Shown: piece after piece, positions 19,205-28,378 of the stretch
Numbering within the stretch: the first letter of the stretch is position 1
Layout of the letters: each line of letters starts with the position of its first letter
Assembly: GCA_012656075.1 (NCBI GenBank)
Contig: JAAKBF010000208.1
Location: 428,178-492,177, forward strand
Source: Phytophthora hibernalis
Taxonomy: Eukaryota; Oomycota; Peronosporomycetes; Peronosporales; Peronosporaceae
DNA length: 64,000 nt
Direction of reading: 5' to 3'
The notes under the pieces: generated by a model
Database searches by the model: none
What the model was told of the DNA's origin: nothing
Seen by the model: only the letters and a program-made list of their open reading frames with translations
Made by a program: the position numbers and the translations under genes

Positions 19205-19712
19205 AAACTCTAATAGTAGTAGGATCTACCCATACATATACCTCGTGAGAAACTTTTGCTGAGTTGGTTGTTCTTTGTAAAACAGGTTCGATACTCTTAG
19301 ATAAGCCATTCGATTCTAGCAACTCTCTGTTTTTAGTAATAATCCAGAACAGTTTGATTTGTGCATCTTCATTGTCAGACATTGTGGAGGTTGATTTCTT
19401 ATCAAAATGGATATCAGCTAGTCTTTGATCTTTAAGCGATATATATATATATATTTCAAGATCTTCCAACTCATCACCCATGCGCTTTCTTGCTAAGCGC
19501 TTTCGAGTCATCAGTGAAGCATGATACTGAGGATCTTCCATACGCATAGAGCTGACTTCATCGATTGAATTGCTCTCACCACTATACAAAATATCTCTGA
19601 TTATCTTCTCAGTTGCCTCCCAATTAATCGACTTAAAATTTCTAGCTTTGTTCCCACTCTTGATCACTATTAGCGAACCTCTCTCACCTAGGTAATATCT
19701 ATTGTCCTCCAT
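19167..19712 (-). CDS. Unknown 181-residue Maverick protein
   Basis: MEDNRYYLGERGSLIVIKSG starts an intact frame with Lys/Arg-rich and acidic stretches (MTRKRLARKRMGDELEDLE). A (TA)n run at about 19438-19457 codes for EIYIYIS, a site prone to slippage. The C-terminus (HEVYVWVDPTTIRVYDKK) looks like a small beta fold. The upstream sequence stays open in a neighbouring frame (LRVVPINKNNG before the ATG), so this may be the 3' part of a longer gene that begins near 20254. Overlaps the next gene by 38 bp. Confidence 0.45.
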   Translation of the reverse strand: MEDNRYYLGERGSLIVIKSGNKARNFKSINWEATEKIIRDILYSGESNSIDEVSSMRMEDPQYHASLMTRKRLARKRMGDELEDLEIYIYISLKDQRLADIHFDKKSTSTMSDNEDAQIKLFWIITKNRELLESNGLSKSIEPVLQRTTNSAKVSHEVYVWVDPTTIRVYDKKPSDLIHQC

Positions 19713-20254
19713 ACCATTATTTTTATTAATCGGAACTACTCGTAGAGCAGCCCAGTTTGGATTGGCTTTGCGACCTGCTCCTTGGTATCACGTGCACGAA
19801 CGGGTTTCGCTTGAGTGTTCGGTGTATTTGTTTCGACTTCTGCTGTTTGGGGATGAGCTTCAACGTTTTTATCAGTCATGTCAGATCGAATCCCTTTCGG
19901 GAAGGTCGCAGAGTTTTACGTTCGTCCAAGCTCTGCTTGAACATTGACACCAAAATCAGTAATTTCCGCAGCGTCTGTGCTCGTTCCAACTGATGAGAGC
20001 TCAGGGATTTTCACGGAGTTTCTATCATTCGGGTTTTTTAAGTCATAATCTGTTTGAGATCCCTCATCCGACGTCTTTGGGATGGCTGTCATTGTCTTCG
20101 AAAAGTGACTAGCCCAAGAGGTGCCTTCATACATCAGGCGCTTTGCCTTTGCTTGGCTTACACGACGATGAGCCCGTTCAAGGAGATCTTGCCGCTTTTG
20201 CTCTCTCTGAGCTAAGGATTTAAAATTTGGAACATTGTAGAGCTAAGCTATATT
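19695..20254 (-). pseudogene. Unknown Maverick protein interrupted by double-hairpin repeat copy C
   Basis: A frame open from about 20243 reads FKSLAQREQKRQDLLERAHR, MYEGTSWASHFSKTM and SVGTSTDAAEITDFGV, then enters the repeat (QAELGRT) and meets a TAA inside it. The same frame reopens as NSATFPKGIRSDMTDKN and runs to a TAG at about 19715. The ATG at 20134 gives 72 residues before the repeat. Without the repeat it could be continuous with the 19167-19712 ORF. No family recognised. Confidence 0.4.
19892..19939 (-). repeat. Double-hairpin short repeat, copy C
   Basis: Minus strand: perfect hairpin CAAGC-AGA-GCTTG, a spacer, then CCTTCCCGAAAGG. The translated frame QAELGxT..(S/P)ATFPKG is shared by copies A, B and C, but copy C has an in-frame TAA in the spacer. 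Confidence 0.7.
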
Positions 20255-20372
20255 AGATCGAACACAAAAAATTGTTAACTGCATACTCTACTCTTCCAGT
20301 AACTCGGCATGAATCGGCTATGTGTAGTTTTGTCATATGAGTGGCAAATCTCGTTTCGATCATTCAAAAGGC

Positions 20373-20621
20373 TTAGATATCGATCTTTGATAGATTTAAA
20401 TGGCACGACAAATATTTTTCCAGGTCTTTTCTATATTTACGATTTGATATTGACCTCCTGAACGATGATATCGGGTCAAGGTTGAGCATTTCATATTTGA
20501 GTCTGGTGACTTCCGTAATTGTCCAGAGCTTTCGTTGCAACTGCCGTAGATCACGTTTGAGTTGTTCGTTTTCACTGGAGAGAGGGGTAAGTCTGCCGTG
20601 CTGTATGGCTTCCCGCTCCAT
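20373..20621 (-). CDS. Unknown 82-residue coiled-coil Maverick protein
   Basis: Intact: MEREAIQHGRLTPLSSENEQ, then LKRDLRQLQRKLWTITEVTR, a heptad-like stretch, and a basic C-terminus (NRKYRKDLEKYLSCHLN). No family recognised. Neighbours on both sides are Maverick genes. Confidence 0.4.
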   Translation of the reverse strand: MEREAIQHGRLTPLSSENEQLKRDLRQLQRKLWTITEVTRLKYEMLNLDPISSFRRSISNRKYRKDLEKYLSCHLNLSKIDI

Positions 20622-20685
20622 CCATTGACATGCTTACACATTTGAAGAGAGGTAAAAAATATATATTTTAAGATATATAGTTGAG

Positions 20686-20874
20686 ATGGATGAAAATATC
20701 ATCTTTCTTGACGACCCGCTTGATGATTTGCCTGTCTACGACAACTCGATGCTGTTAGAAGAAAGTTAAAAAATAAAGAAATGCACAGTCAAAGAAGAAA
20801 GAGTTTTTAGACCGAGACTAAAGAAGGTGATACCTAAGCGTAATTTCAAGCGTCCATTCGTTGCAATTAAGTAG
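20686..20874 (+). CDS. Small acidic-then-basic ORF with an in-frame stop
   Basis: MDENIIFLDDPLDDLPVYDN, 27 codons, stops at TAA (20767-20769); the same frame continues 34 codons, now basic (EERVFRPRLKKVIPKRNFKR), to TAG at 20872. A TATATAG box (20674-20680) sits 5 bp before the ATG. Its end overlaps the integrase end by 8 bp in convergent orientation, which supports both frames as real. Confidence 0.4.
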
Positions 20875-21968
20875 ATCTTAAGGGGTCTGCACAACCCTGT
20901 TTCCGCTTCCAGTACTCTTCTTCCAACTGACTCTGTTTGTTTTTATTGATAAGGCGCAGATTTGCCTGAGGCTCTCATGAATCAGGTTCGTTGCCAACCC
21001 ATCTGATAAGAAATTTGAACTTACCGTTTCGAAGCTTCTTGTGCTCTAATATCTCTTCCGCTTCAATAATATCATTTCGGTTGATAGTGGCTTCACTCGA
21101 TTCCGATTGTACTGTTTTGAGATCATTCGGTGCCTTATAGAGTATATGTCCGTTTTTGGATCGGATCTGTACTCGATATCCATCCATACCAACAACCGTA
21201 TATACAGCCTTGCTCCAACGAGCGCCTCCTTGTCAAACGTTTGCTTTTTGAGTCGATATAGCACCGATGTACGTTCTTCAAACTCATTCCCAATGCGTTC
21301 TGCCTCAACTTGATTATGCTTCAGCTACGAAGTCATTACCTCACCGATAGCACCGTTTGGAGTCATCCCAGTAGAGCTGTGGATAGAATTGTTGTAATTG
21401 CCAATTAGATCGTTGATTAGCTTCGGTGTTACCGTTTTTGAGTGACCTTTGTTAGTCGCTGCTTCAGGGTTCTGTTGAAGCGCTCGATTTTGCCCATCGT
21501 TCCGTGATCTCCTGGCTCGTTGTTGTAGTGTTCGATTTTCTTCAACTTGAAGAATGATTGCACTTCCTTGTTCATGAATTCTGTGCCGTTATCGCTAGTT
21601 AGGATATCTACTTTTTGTAGCCTAACGAAAGCTTTCATTGCTGTCAATACAACCAAGGCTGTTTTATTTTTAAGTAGTTTAGCGTAGCCAAGGCGCGAGT
21701 TGATATTGATGCATGTCAGTATTGGTCGCTTCTCCCTGAAACCGAGATCCATCTGCCACGAATTTGGATTGTGCGAGGTAATTTTAAAACCATCGTACTT
21801 CTTCTTCTGCTCCTGAAAGCGTTGAATTTTTGATTGGGTAGCATACCAAGCCTTAACTGATTTAAATGTAATTTTCGGGTCTATCTGTCTGGCCTTCTCG
21901 TACAATGGCCGGGCTGCGATAAAACCTGTTTTTGGGTCATAATATAGCTTAGTCAGTAGATCGGCCAT
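20867..21968 (-). pseudogene. Retroviral-type DDE integrase with C-terminal chromodomain
   Basis: The catalytic core has D (WQMDLGF), D (ILTSDNGTEF) and E (KIERFNRTLK) with normal spacing. After a break near 21430 (an A run one base short) the conserved NYNNSIHSSTGMTPN follows, then DGYRVQIRSKNG and a chromodomain: EAEEILEHKKLRNGKFKFL, IRWVGNEPDS, a TGA exactly where the chromodomain Trp codon should be, and EPQANLRL to a TAA at 20867. Length about 365 residues. It would cut and join the inverted-repeat ends and produce the 6-bp duplication. Further breaks at about 21310 (stop) and 21230. Confidence 0.85.
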
Positions 21969-22019
21969 CTTATATGTTATAGTTTAAAAAACAAATCGTT
22001 GAGGAGACCTTAAAGGAAG

Positions 22020-25000
22020 CTAAATATCTAGAGGGGCAGTGCTAATTCCATCGTCTAAAACTTTTCTCTTGTCGTAATAGTAGTTGAGGGCGGTTTTCCT
22101 CTGTGTATATGTAATGATTGACTTGTACTCTTTGCTGATGCGAAAGCCCTTGTTAGTGTCTTGAAGCGTGATTCGGTCGCGAACAACCGTCTCGAAGCCA
22201 TATGGGTTGAGGACATCATCATTGCGACCACGTCCCTGTTGAATACCCTTCGCGCTAACTTTTACCTTATATTCATGGTCAGGAGGTAGCAGATGTAGTT
22301 TTTGCTCGATAATGAAACCATAGCATCACCAGACCACTCATCCTTGAACAAACCAGGCGTACGGCGATCAAATTTAGCTACCTCAGTGTTGTAGTCACGC
22401 GGGAACCACTCGTACTTGTGTTGCTTGAAGTGGTCACGTAGTTCAGGTTTGATGCAGCTCTGGAACGGGTTTTCACAGCTAAAAGCGATGTATGCACTAT
22501 CCGTGTCCATTTCCTGGTACTGGAAGTCGCTACGCTCGAAATATGTATCAATGCAGTCGTAGTAGAACTGTAGTATTCTTAGCTTGGCTAGCTGGTAAAT
22601 AGCAATACTCAGATGGATAGGAATTTTGTTTTTGATGCGCCGTTTCTTCATAGTGATCTCAGCAGCATCGTTCAGCTCATCGAGTCCATGGAACGTGAAG
22701 TGCTCGACACGTGCTTTGATTGCAGCGTCATTTGATTCGTACTTGATCTCCTTGTGCTTTGTCATATCCATACCCGACCGACCGAAAGCACTGTTGCCCA
22801 CAAGTTTCATCATCTCCGCAATCATTGTCTTAGACGTATCAACGTCACCCTCTCGTCGTGCGTTCGACACAGCATCCATAAATGGAGAGAATGCCTTGTG
22901 AGAGCTAGCCTTAATGAAGCTGTAGGTCTTGGTGACCTCCATACCGTGAGCAAGGTACCACTTAAGCAACGGAGCATAAATGAGGATTTTCTCGCCAAAG
23001 TAGCTGCCAATTAGTTTGCGGGCAGGCTTTGCGCGACCCGATTCTCTAGAAAGGTTGTAGTCATACATATGCGAGCCACTGATGTTTTGGCCTTCACAAT
23101 CGATTACAGTGTTCTTGAAAATGGGAGTCATCTCGCTGAAATACTCTTTCAGGTGCTCTGGTGTGCGAATATCACACTCAAGGAAACCAAAGATCTTGTC
23201 GTTATTGATATCATCGATTATACCATTATAAGCCTCAATAGTGGTCAGTCGCCCGCATGGCATATCATTACCAAGGGCCCAAAGGTACAAAGCATTCGCA
23301 TCGTATCCAATGATTTTTTACACATCTTGTTACCCCTAATCTTAGTATCGTTGCGCCGAGAGTAGCGATTGAAAATAATTGATGGTCCTCCAGCAATGTT
23401 AGCTTTCATCTTACCATAGATGTCTGATTCCTCCTTATCAATGCTAACACGAGACGGTCCGAGTTAAAGTCGAGAAGCTTCTTATATCGGAAGCCACTGA
23501 GGGACACATCCTTGCGAGCGACATTGCACTCGATGCAACTGATCAAAATATTTCCGTCGATTGACCTAGCTTGTTGTTCACTCGGTCGGCTGAAGCTGTA
23601 TCTGATGATAGCTGACAGTAGCAAAGACCGCATAAGTACTGCTGCTGCTTGAGTAGATCGTTCAGATGATCGATAGTCATGTCAAACTCCCGCTTAGCAT
23701 CCGCGTCCTGAGTCTTGTATCCACTCATGCGCTTTACTTGGAATCTAAACGCTTTAGCCGGCTCTCTGCTTCGCTTTTTGAGATTGTCAAAGCAGGTCTG
23801 ATACATGACTTTCTCACTCAAGCCTGGTAGAGATACGCCGTCGGCAAACATATCTAGCTCAAACCCCTTGAACAGTTCACGCTGGGCCTTGATTGCCTTG
23901 ATGAATGGAACCACATCTAAGTTGTTGTACCAAATGAGTAAGTCTTTGATAGATTTCATCTCATAGTGCTTCCACACGAATTTTACTCGCTCGTAGTCAG
24001 CATTGCTGATGCTAGTGCCACGTTGCGCACTGTTGAAAGCTGACTTAGGATGGATCGTGGACTGGTTTAGCACCTCAAATGATTTGATGTGCTCGTAGGG
24101 GAATAGTCCCTTGCCAAGGCCACAGACGCAACGTATTTTGTCATCACACTTGCAGCCACCGAGATACGTAGTAAGATACTTGTCATAGCTTGTACCAGCT
24201 GGAACGTAGTTAGTAATATCCAGCATTTTCATGTCGTCCGTGGCGATGGACATGTAGCTAGGGTTCTTAATAACAGATTTGATATTATCGGTGCCAATGA
24301 CAGCAAACATATCGTTCTTGATGAGATTGATATCGTAACGGCCACTGTTGAAGTCAAATACCGGCACCTGATCGAGTTGCTGCTTGATTTTGCTATAATC
24401 CGTTCTCTGCTTACCAAAACCGATGACGTTGTGGAAATCAAAGAAGGTGGAATATTTGCCTTCCTGAATCCAGCTATCTATATCACACATAGTGTACCTT
24501 TGAGACAAATCTATGTTTGGGATCTTCGTGCCAGTTAGTTGATAAGCTTACGCAGAAGTGTTTCATACTTATTTACGTTGTAGTGCTGTATCTTCGAGCC
24601 AATGTGGTTAATATAATTAAACATATCTGTGAGCAACGCCTTCGGGTCATCATTTACAAAGCAACGCACTTCCTCCGTTAAGCTATCTGCTACCGAGACA
24701 GAGACTGGAATATGCTCGTTTGTGAAGACAGTGCTCTTTCCGCTCTGTACCGTTGTCGGCTTGAGAATGGCTTCAAAGTCATAAACTATAAAGTGGTCAA
24801 GAAATTGATCAATACCCTTGATAGAATACTTCATGAGCAGAGATTTAACGGTGTTCTGGGGTGGCTTGTAGATGGTTGGTTCAGCTGGGAAGCACTCAAT
24901 ATTTATAAGCTCGCACTGGTTCTTTTTATGATTTTTGAGCTTGTCAGAGCTTAGGAACAACATTTCACACTTTGGACATTGATGCTTGCTTTGAAGCATA

Positions 25001-25747
25001 TCAACATTTTGATATAGAGAGCATGATTTGCGTGAGAGAGGATGTTAATCGTGTCATATTCTTTGTCAGAAAGACGGATGCAGTCCACTTTACCGCTATC
25101 GACATCCATTGAATAGACATTTATGCTCAGCTGGAAGCATTCCTCTAACTCATCGAGCTGAAGAAGATCGATCGGTTTGAAAATGCGAAAGAGACTCAGA
25201 CTGTAGCTAATACTTTTGTAAGTACAGTAGCGCTTGAATGCTGCCTTCACCAGAGCCTGAATGAATCGTGGGTCTTTCTTATCTCCTGTCTGTTTGTGGT
25301 AAGCAATGCAATGGAAGACATACTTATTGCTCGTCTTAGGAAAGTTGATTACATGCTTGTTGTCGCGGATGATCTTGGGAATGACAGCCTGGCTATCTCC
25401 AAGGACATGTTCGCGGTGATAGATGTAAATTCTAAATCCAGTAATAGCTTTGAGCTTGTATCCACTCGACAGGTATTTAAGCCTATCGGCTAACTCCATC
25501 GAGTTAATCTCGGAAATGACCTTCTTACGAATGTCTGCCTTGCTATTGATTGCAACAGGTCTCTCAAATACAGCCGTGTTTTCGATTTAGGGTACCAATA
25601 TTGTTTAAAACTAGCGTCAGTGTTGCTAATAAGATCATACCCAAGCGCAATATTGACCTTAAAAGTATTATTCTGGCTGTAGAGAACGTTCTCAAGCTTA
25701 TCATAAAACTCCAAGGCCAGAATGCCTTCATAAAGGTGTGACTCCAT
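22020..25747 (-). pseudogene. Protein-primed family B DNA polymerase with embedded HNH-like zinc domain, frame-broken
   Basis: About 1,240 residues over six frame segments. In order: an N-terminal domain (ALEFYDKLENVLYSQNN ... ALVKAAFKRYC); a Cys/His finger (CPKCEMLFLSSDKLKNH); exonuclease motifs I (VYDFEAILKP), II (FDFNSGRYDINLIK) and III (WYNNLDVVPF); SLPGLSEKVMYQTCF; an inserted C-x2-C ... ADRVNNKLGQ ... C-x2-CN zinc module (about 23520-23625); polymerase motifs A (YDANALYLWA), B (KLVGNSAFG) and C (DTDSAY); and a thumb ending in APLDI at 22020. All catalytic acids are present. It replicates the linear element using a terminal protein. Breaks near 25500, 24975, 24520, 23545, 23440 and 23400; the 23545 break is a short A run. 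Confidence 0.88.
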
Positions 25748-25758
25748 GTTCTTTCCGT

Positions 25759-25988
25759 TTAGAAACGGTATTTAGGGTCAACCTTGTAGTCAGCCGACAC
25801 ATTCTTCTTCAATTTATCTATCGATACCTTATACAGCTTAGCAACCAGTTCCTGGTTTCTCTTACTGGAAATATTACTAATATATACTAATTTGCCAGTT
25901 CTACCGCGAACCTTGACCCGGTAGCTGCTCCCCATATAATGGTTTGGATATTTAAGCGTCTTAGTCCTTCAAGCTCGTAGGCAAACAT
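25759..25988 (-). pseudogene. Small unknown Maverick ORF upstream of polB
   Basis: MFAYELEGLRRL starts at 25988 behind a TATATAG box (25994-26000); after a one-base shift near 25945 it reads GSSYRVKVRGRTGKLVYISN and KLYKVSIDKLKKN to a TAA at 25759. Roughly 75 basic residues; the GKLVYISN-type strand pattern hints at a small DNA-binding beta fold such as AP2, unproven. 12 bp separate it from the polB ATG. Confidence 0.35.
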
Positions 25989-26083
25989 GCTCTCTATATA
26001 TTCCTGGTTTTATATTTTTACTCGTGAGCTCGTCTTTATATTATTGACTTTTTATCTTAGGATCAACTGACTTAATATGATAG

Positions 26084-26341
26084 TCAAATACAAACAATCT
26101 GAAAAATAAATAAATAATTAATTAAGTTCGTTTTTGTTAAGTTCGATTTCTTTTGCTTAATTTCGCTTTGTCGCTTTGCCGCCCACATTTTGCGCTTTTG
26201 CGCTTTTATTTGATCTCGGTGCTTGTCATCATATTCCCGCTGCTTAGCGATACGCGTTTCTCTCGTCTTTAGATAGTAGCGCTTTTGGGCAGCTTTAATA
26301 CGCTCTTTGTTAAGTATATACTGTTCTGCTGAGTACGCCAT
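26084..26341 (-). CDS. Small basic coiled-coil Maverick protein
   Basis: Intact, 85 residues: MAYSAEQYILNKERIKAAQK, then Arg/Lys/Gln-rich repeats (YYLKTRETRIAKQREYDDKH) of a type frequent in large-virus and polinton-like genomes. A TATATAA box lies within 20 bp of the ATG. Probably nucleic-acid binding. 25989-26083 is noncoding. Confidence 0.45.
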   Translation of the reverse strand: MAYSAEQYILNKERIKAAQKRYYLKTRETRIAKQREYDDKHRDQIKAQKRKMWAAKRQSEIKQKKSNLTKTNLINYLFIFQIVCI

Positions 26342-26479
26342 CTTTATATATTATATACTTTATATTTGTCAGGATTAAAATAAAATTAAGGAGGTAAAAA
26401 CCGCATTCATTATTCTTACCTACTTCGAATGAGTGTTTCTAGTAGAGACTCTACACGTCGCTCATTGGTTGCGATAAGT

Positions 26480-26908
26480 TTAGCTGGTTTTGCAGCTGTT
26501 GGTGTTCGTGTCAGTGTTCATAAGCTTACGATCAGTCTCGAGATGCTCCATCGTTGCGCGGTTATACTCCACCATATCGTGTTGCATCTCGATCAACGTT
26601 TCCTTGCGTTGGTCAAACCAGTTTGACTTCACGGCAAGCACTGCCGCACCCTCCTTCAGCTTCTTCACTTTGTCCTGCGTCTTTTTCGCGACGTTCTCCG
26701 CTTTCTGCAGCGCCAATGCGTTCTCCACTTCGGCCTTTCGCACCTCCTCCTTCTCCTGCAGCTCGACCTCAGCAAATCTTTTCGAATACAGATTCGCCTT
26801 TTCCGAAGCCTGATCCTTTGTCGTCCTCGCCAATTCGCGCTCGTGATTAAGTTGAGCACCAAACTCTCGCAGAGCGCTCATCTTTTGTTCAACGGTGGCT
26901 TGATCCAT
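26480..26908 (-). CDS. Coiled-coil protein next to the right inverted repeat
   Basis: Intact, 142 residues, almost entirely charged helix (LYSKRFAEVELQEKEEVRKA) with a Trp/Phe turn (SNWFDQRKETL) and a Thr/Asn tail. GC-rich codon use differs from the AT-rich Maverick genes, which suggests separate origin. 26909-27000 holds an inverted pair ATGAGAGCT (26941) / AGCTCTCAT (26991) but no gene. Confidence 0.45.
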   Translation of the reverse strand: MDQATVEQKMSALREFGAQLNHERELARTTKDQASEKANLYSKRFAEVELQEKEEVRKAEVENALALQKAENVAKKTQDKVKKLKEGAAVLAVKSNWFDQRKETLIEMQHDMVEYNRATMEHLETDRKLMNTDTNTNSCKTS

Positions 26909-27000
26909 ATTGGAGTGGGGTGTAGTTGGACGAATGCGAAATGAGAGCTATGGCAGTAGATAGTTTTTCGACACGATCTTTAGATCTTAGAGCTCTCATC

Positions 27001-27185
27001 GGTCGAGATGATTTGAACCTGCTGCTGAAGCGTTGGATGTTTCTCGCGCTCTCAGGTGGTCGAGAGGTCGTGCCTTTTGCAACACCCTGTTTAATAGGTA
27101 CGCCTAAACCTCTTCTGCGTATTAAATTAGCGTAAGAACAGGCGAAATTAAAAATACCCGGAGTGGAGTGCTGAATGTCACTACT
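27001..27185 (-). repeat. Right terminal inverted repeat of the Maverick
   Basis: 185 bp, inverted partner of 9906-10092; ends ...GAATGTCACTACT. Followed by the duplication GCCTTC (27186-27191). Confidence 0.92.
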
Positions 27186-28241
27186 GCCTTCGCCGTCAAT
27201 TTCTTCAAGTTGCTCGACGTTATCCGGCTGCGCGGAAGGGTACGGCCTAGTCCACCTTCCCTTGTACTTCTTGAAAAGGTTCACATTTACCGACACGACT
27301 TTGTGCGGGTGAGTAGGAATAGCTATCCGATAAGTATTTTCACTCAGACGACCCACCACTCGATAAGGGCCGTGCCAACGGTAGTACTGTGTCCCTCCCA
27401 TAAAGACTGAAACATGGAGAGTCCCCCATGGCTTCGTGGAACGACGGTAGGCGAATAGCACACGAGGGAGATACAGATCCCAGTCGGTCTGTGCTTCACT
27501 GACGTACATCCTCAGCATACTCAGTAGTGATCCGTTAAACCTTTCCACAAGTCATTGGGTCTGAGGATGATACGCGGCCTCAAACAGCTTCTTAATACCC
27601 AACGTTTCGTAAAAAGACTGGGCAAGCTCGGATATAAAATTCGAACCACGATCACTCAGCAGTCGTGCAGGCACTTCATGCCTCGAAATTACCTCGTCCA
27701 CCATTATGATCACAAACGCGACCGTGTCTAGCATGGCCACCGGAAACGCCTCAGTCCACCTGGTAAAATAGTCTGCAAACAACAGAATGTACTTGTTACC
27801 ACGGTCCGTCGTGACCAGGGGTCCGACCGCATCCACGACGAGCAAGGAAAAGGGTCCTGACAAATCCTGAATAGGCATTCGTTGCATCAATCCGTTCTTC
27901 CACGGACGGTAACCTTTTCCGCCACCGCAGATAGTACAAGCCTTAACGTACTCGATTACGTCCTTCTTTCACTAAGCGTGCTTTCTCACCTTATCAATGG
28001 TTTTAGTTTGTCCGACGTGAGCCGCAAAGACGTTCGCATGGCAGTAGTGTAACACCGTCTCAATGAACAGTAGCGGTATAACGGGTACACTTATGGTTCG
28101 GGCGGGACCCGCACGCGCTTTCAGATATACTCTTCTCTTGAGTATCCCATTCATCACGCAATAATGAGGGGCCATTTGGAGGACCTTAACTCTTAGTTGG
28201 GCGTCTAACGCCAACGCACCGTCTCTCAAAAACGCGAGCAT
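27186..28241 (-). pseudogene. Gypsy A integrase
   Basis: Zinc-binding end (HYCHANVFAAHVGQTKT; the frame then breaks), core D (LLVVDAVGPL), D (LLSDRGSNFIS) and E (VERFNGSL), and a GPYRVV/SENTYRI block typical of gypsy integrase C-termini, then GRWTRPYPSAQPD up to the Maverick edge. A stop sits between the second D and the E. Continues at 9905-9534 beyond the Maverick. Confidence 0.8.
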
Positions 28242-28378
28242 AGCTTGTATCCAGGGGTTCTCTGCTGTTCGTCCACGAAAAGGTCGAGGTCCACCGCGAA
28301 CAGATCCACCGTTGACAGAGCAATTTGGTTCGTCGCCGCTCCTTCCGATGGGTTAAAATCCGTAACCATAAAAGGGGT

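Larger units (their letters stand above)
9906..27185. mobile_element. Maverick/Polinton-type virus-like element, 17.3 kb, inserted in gypsy A integrase ORF
   Basis: Long inverted repeats beginning 5'-AGTAGTGACATTCAG, a 6-bp target duplication, and protein-primed polB, chromodomain integrase, packaging ATPase, Ulp1/adenain-like protease and a jelly-roll capsid protein together define a Maverick/Polinton (adintovirus or polinton-like virus relative). Genes are on both strands and tightly packed, with AT-rich composition unlike the GC-rich host flanks. Each major ORF has one to six frame breaks, most explained by short homopolymers. It was inserted after gypsy A, since it splits a gypsy A codon series. 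Confidence 0.92.

Noticed and set aside
19438..19457. TA dinucleotide run as a regulatory element
   Set aside because: It lies inside an open reading frame and is best read as a microsatellite.
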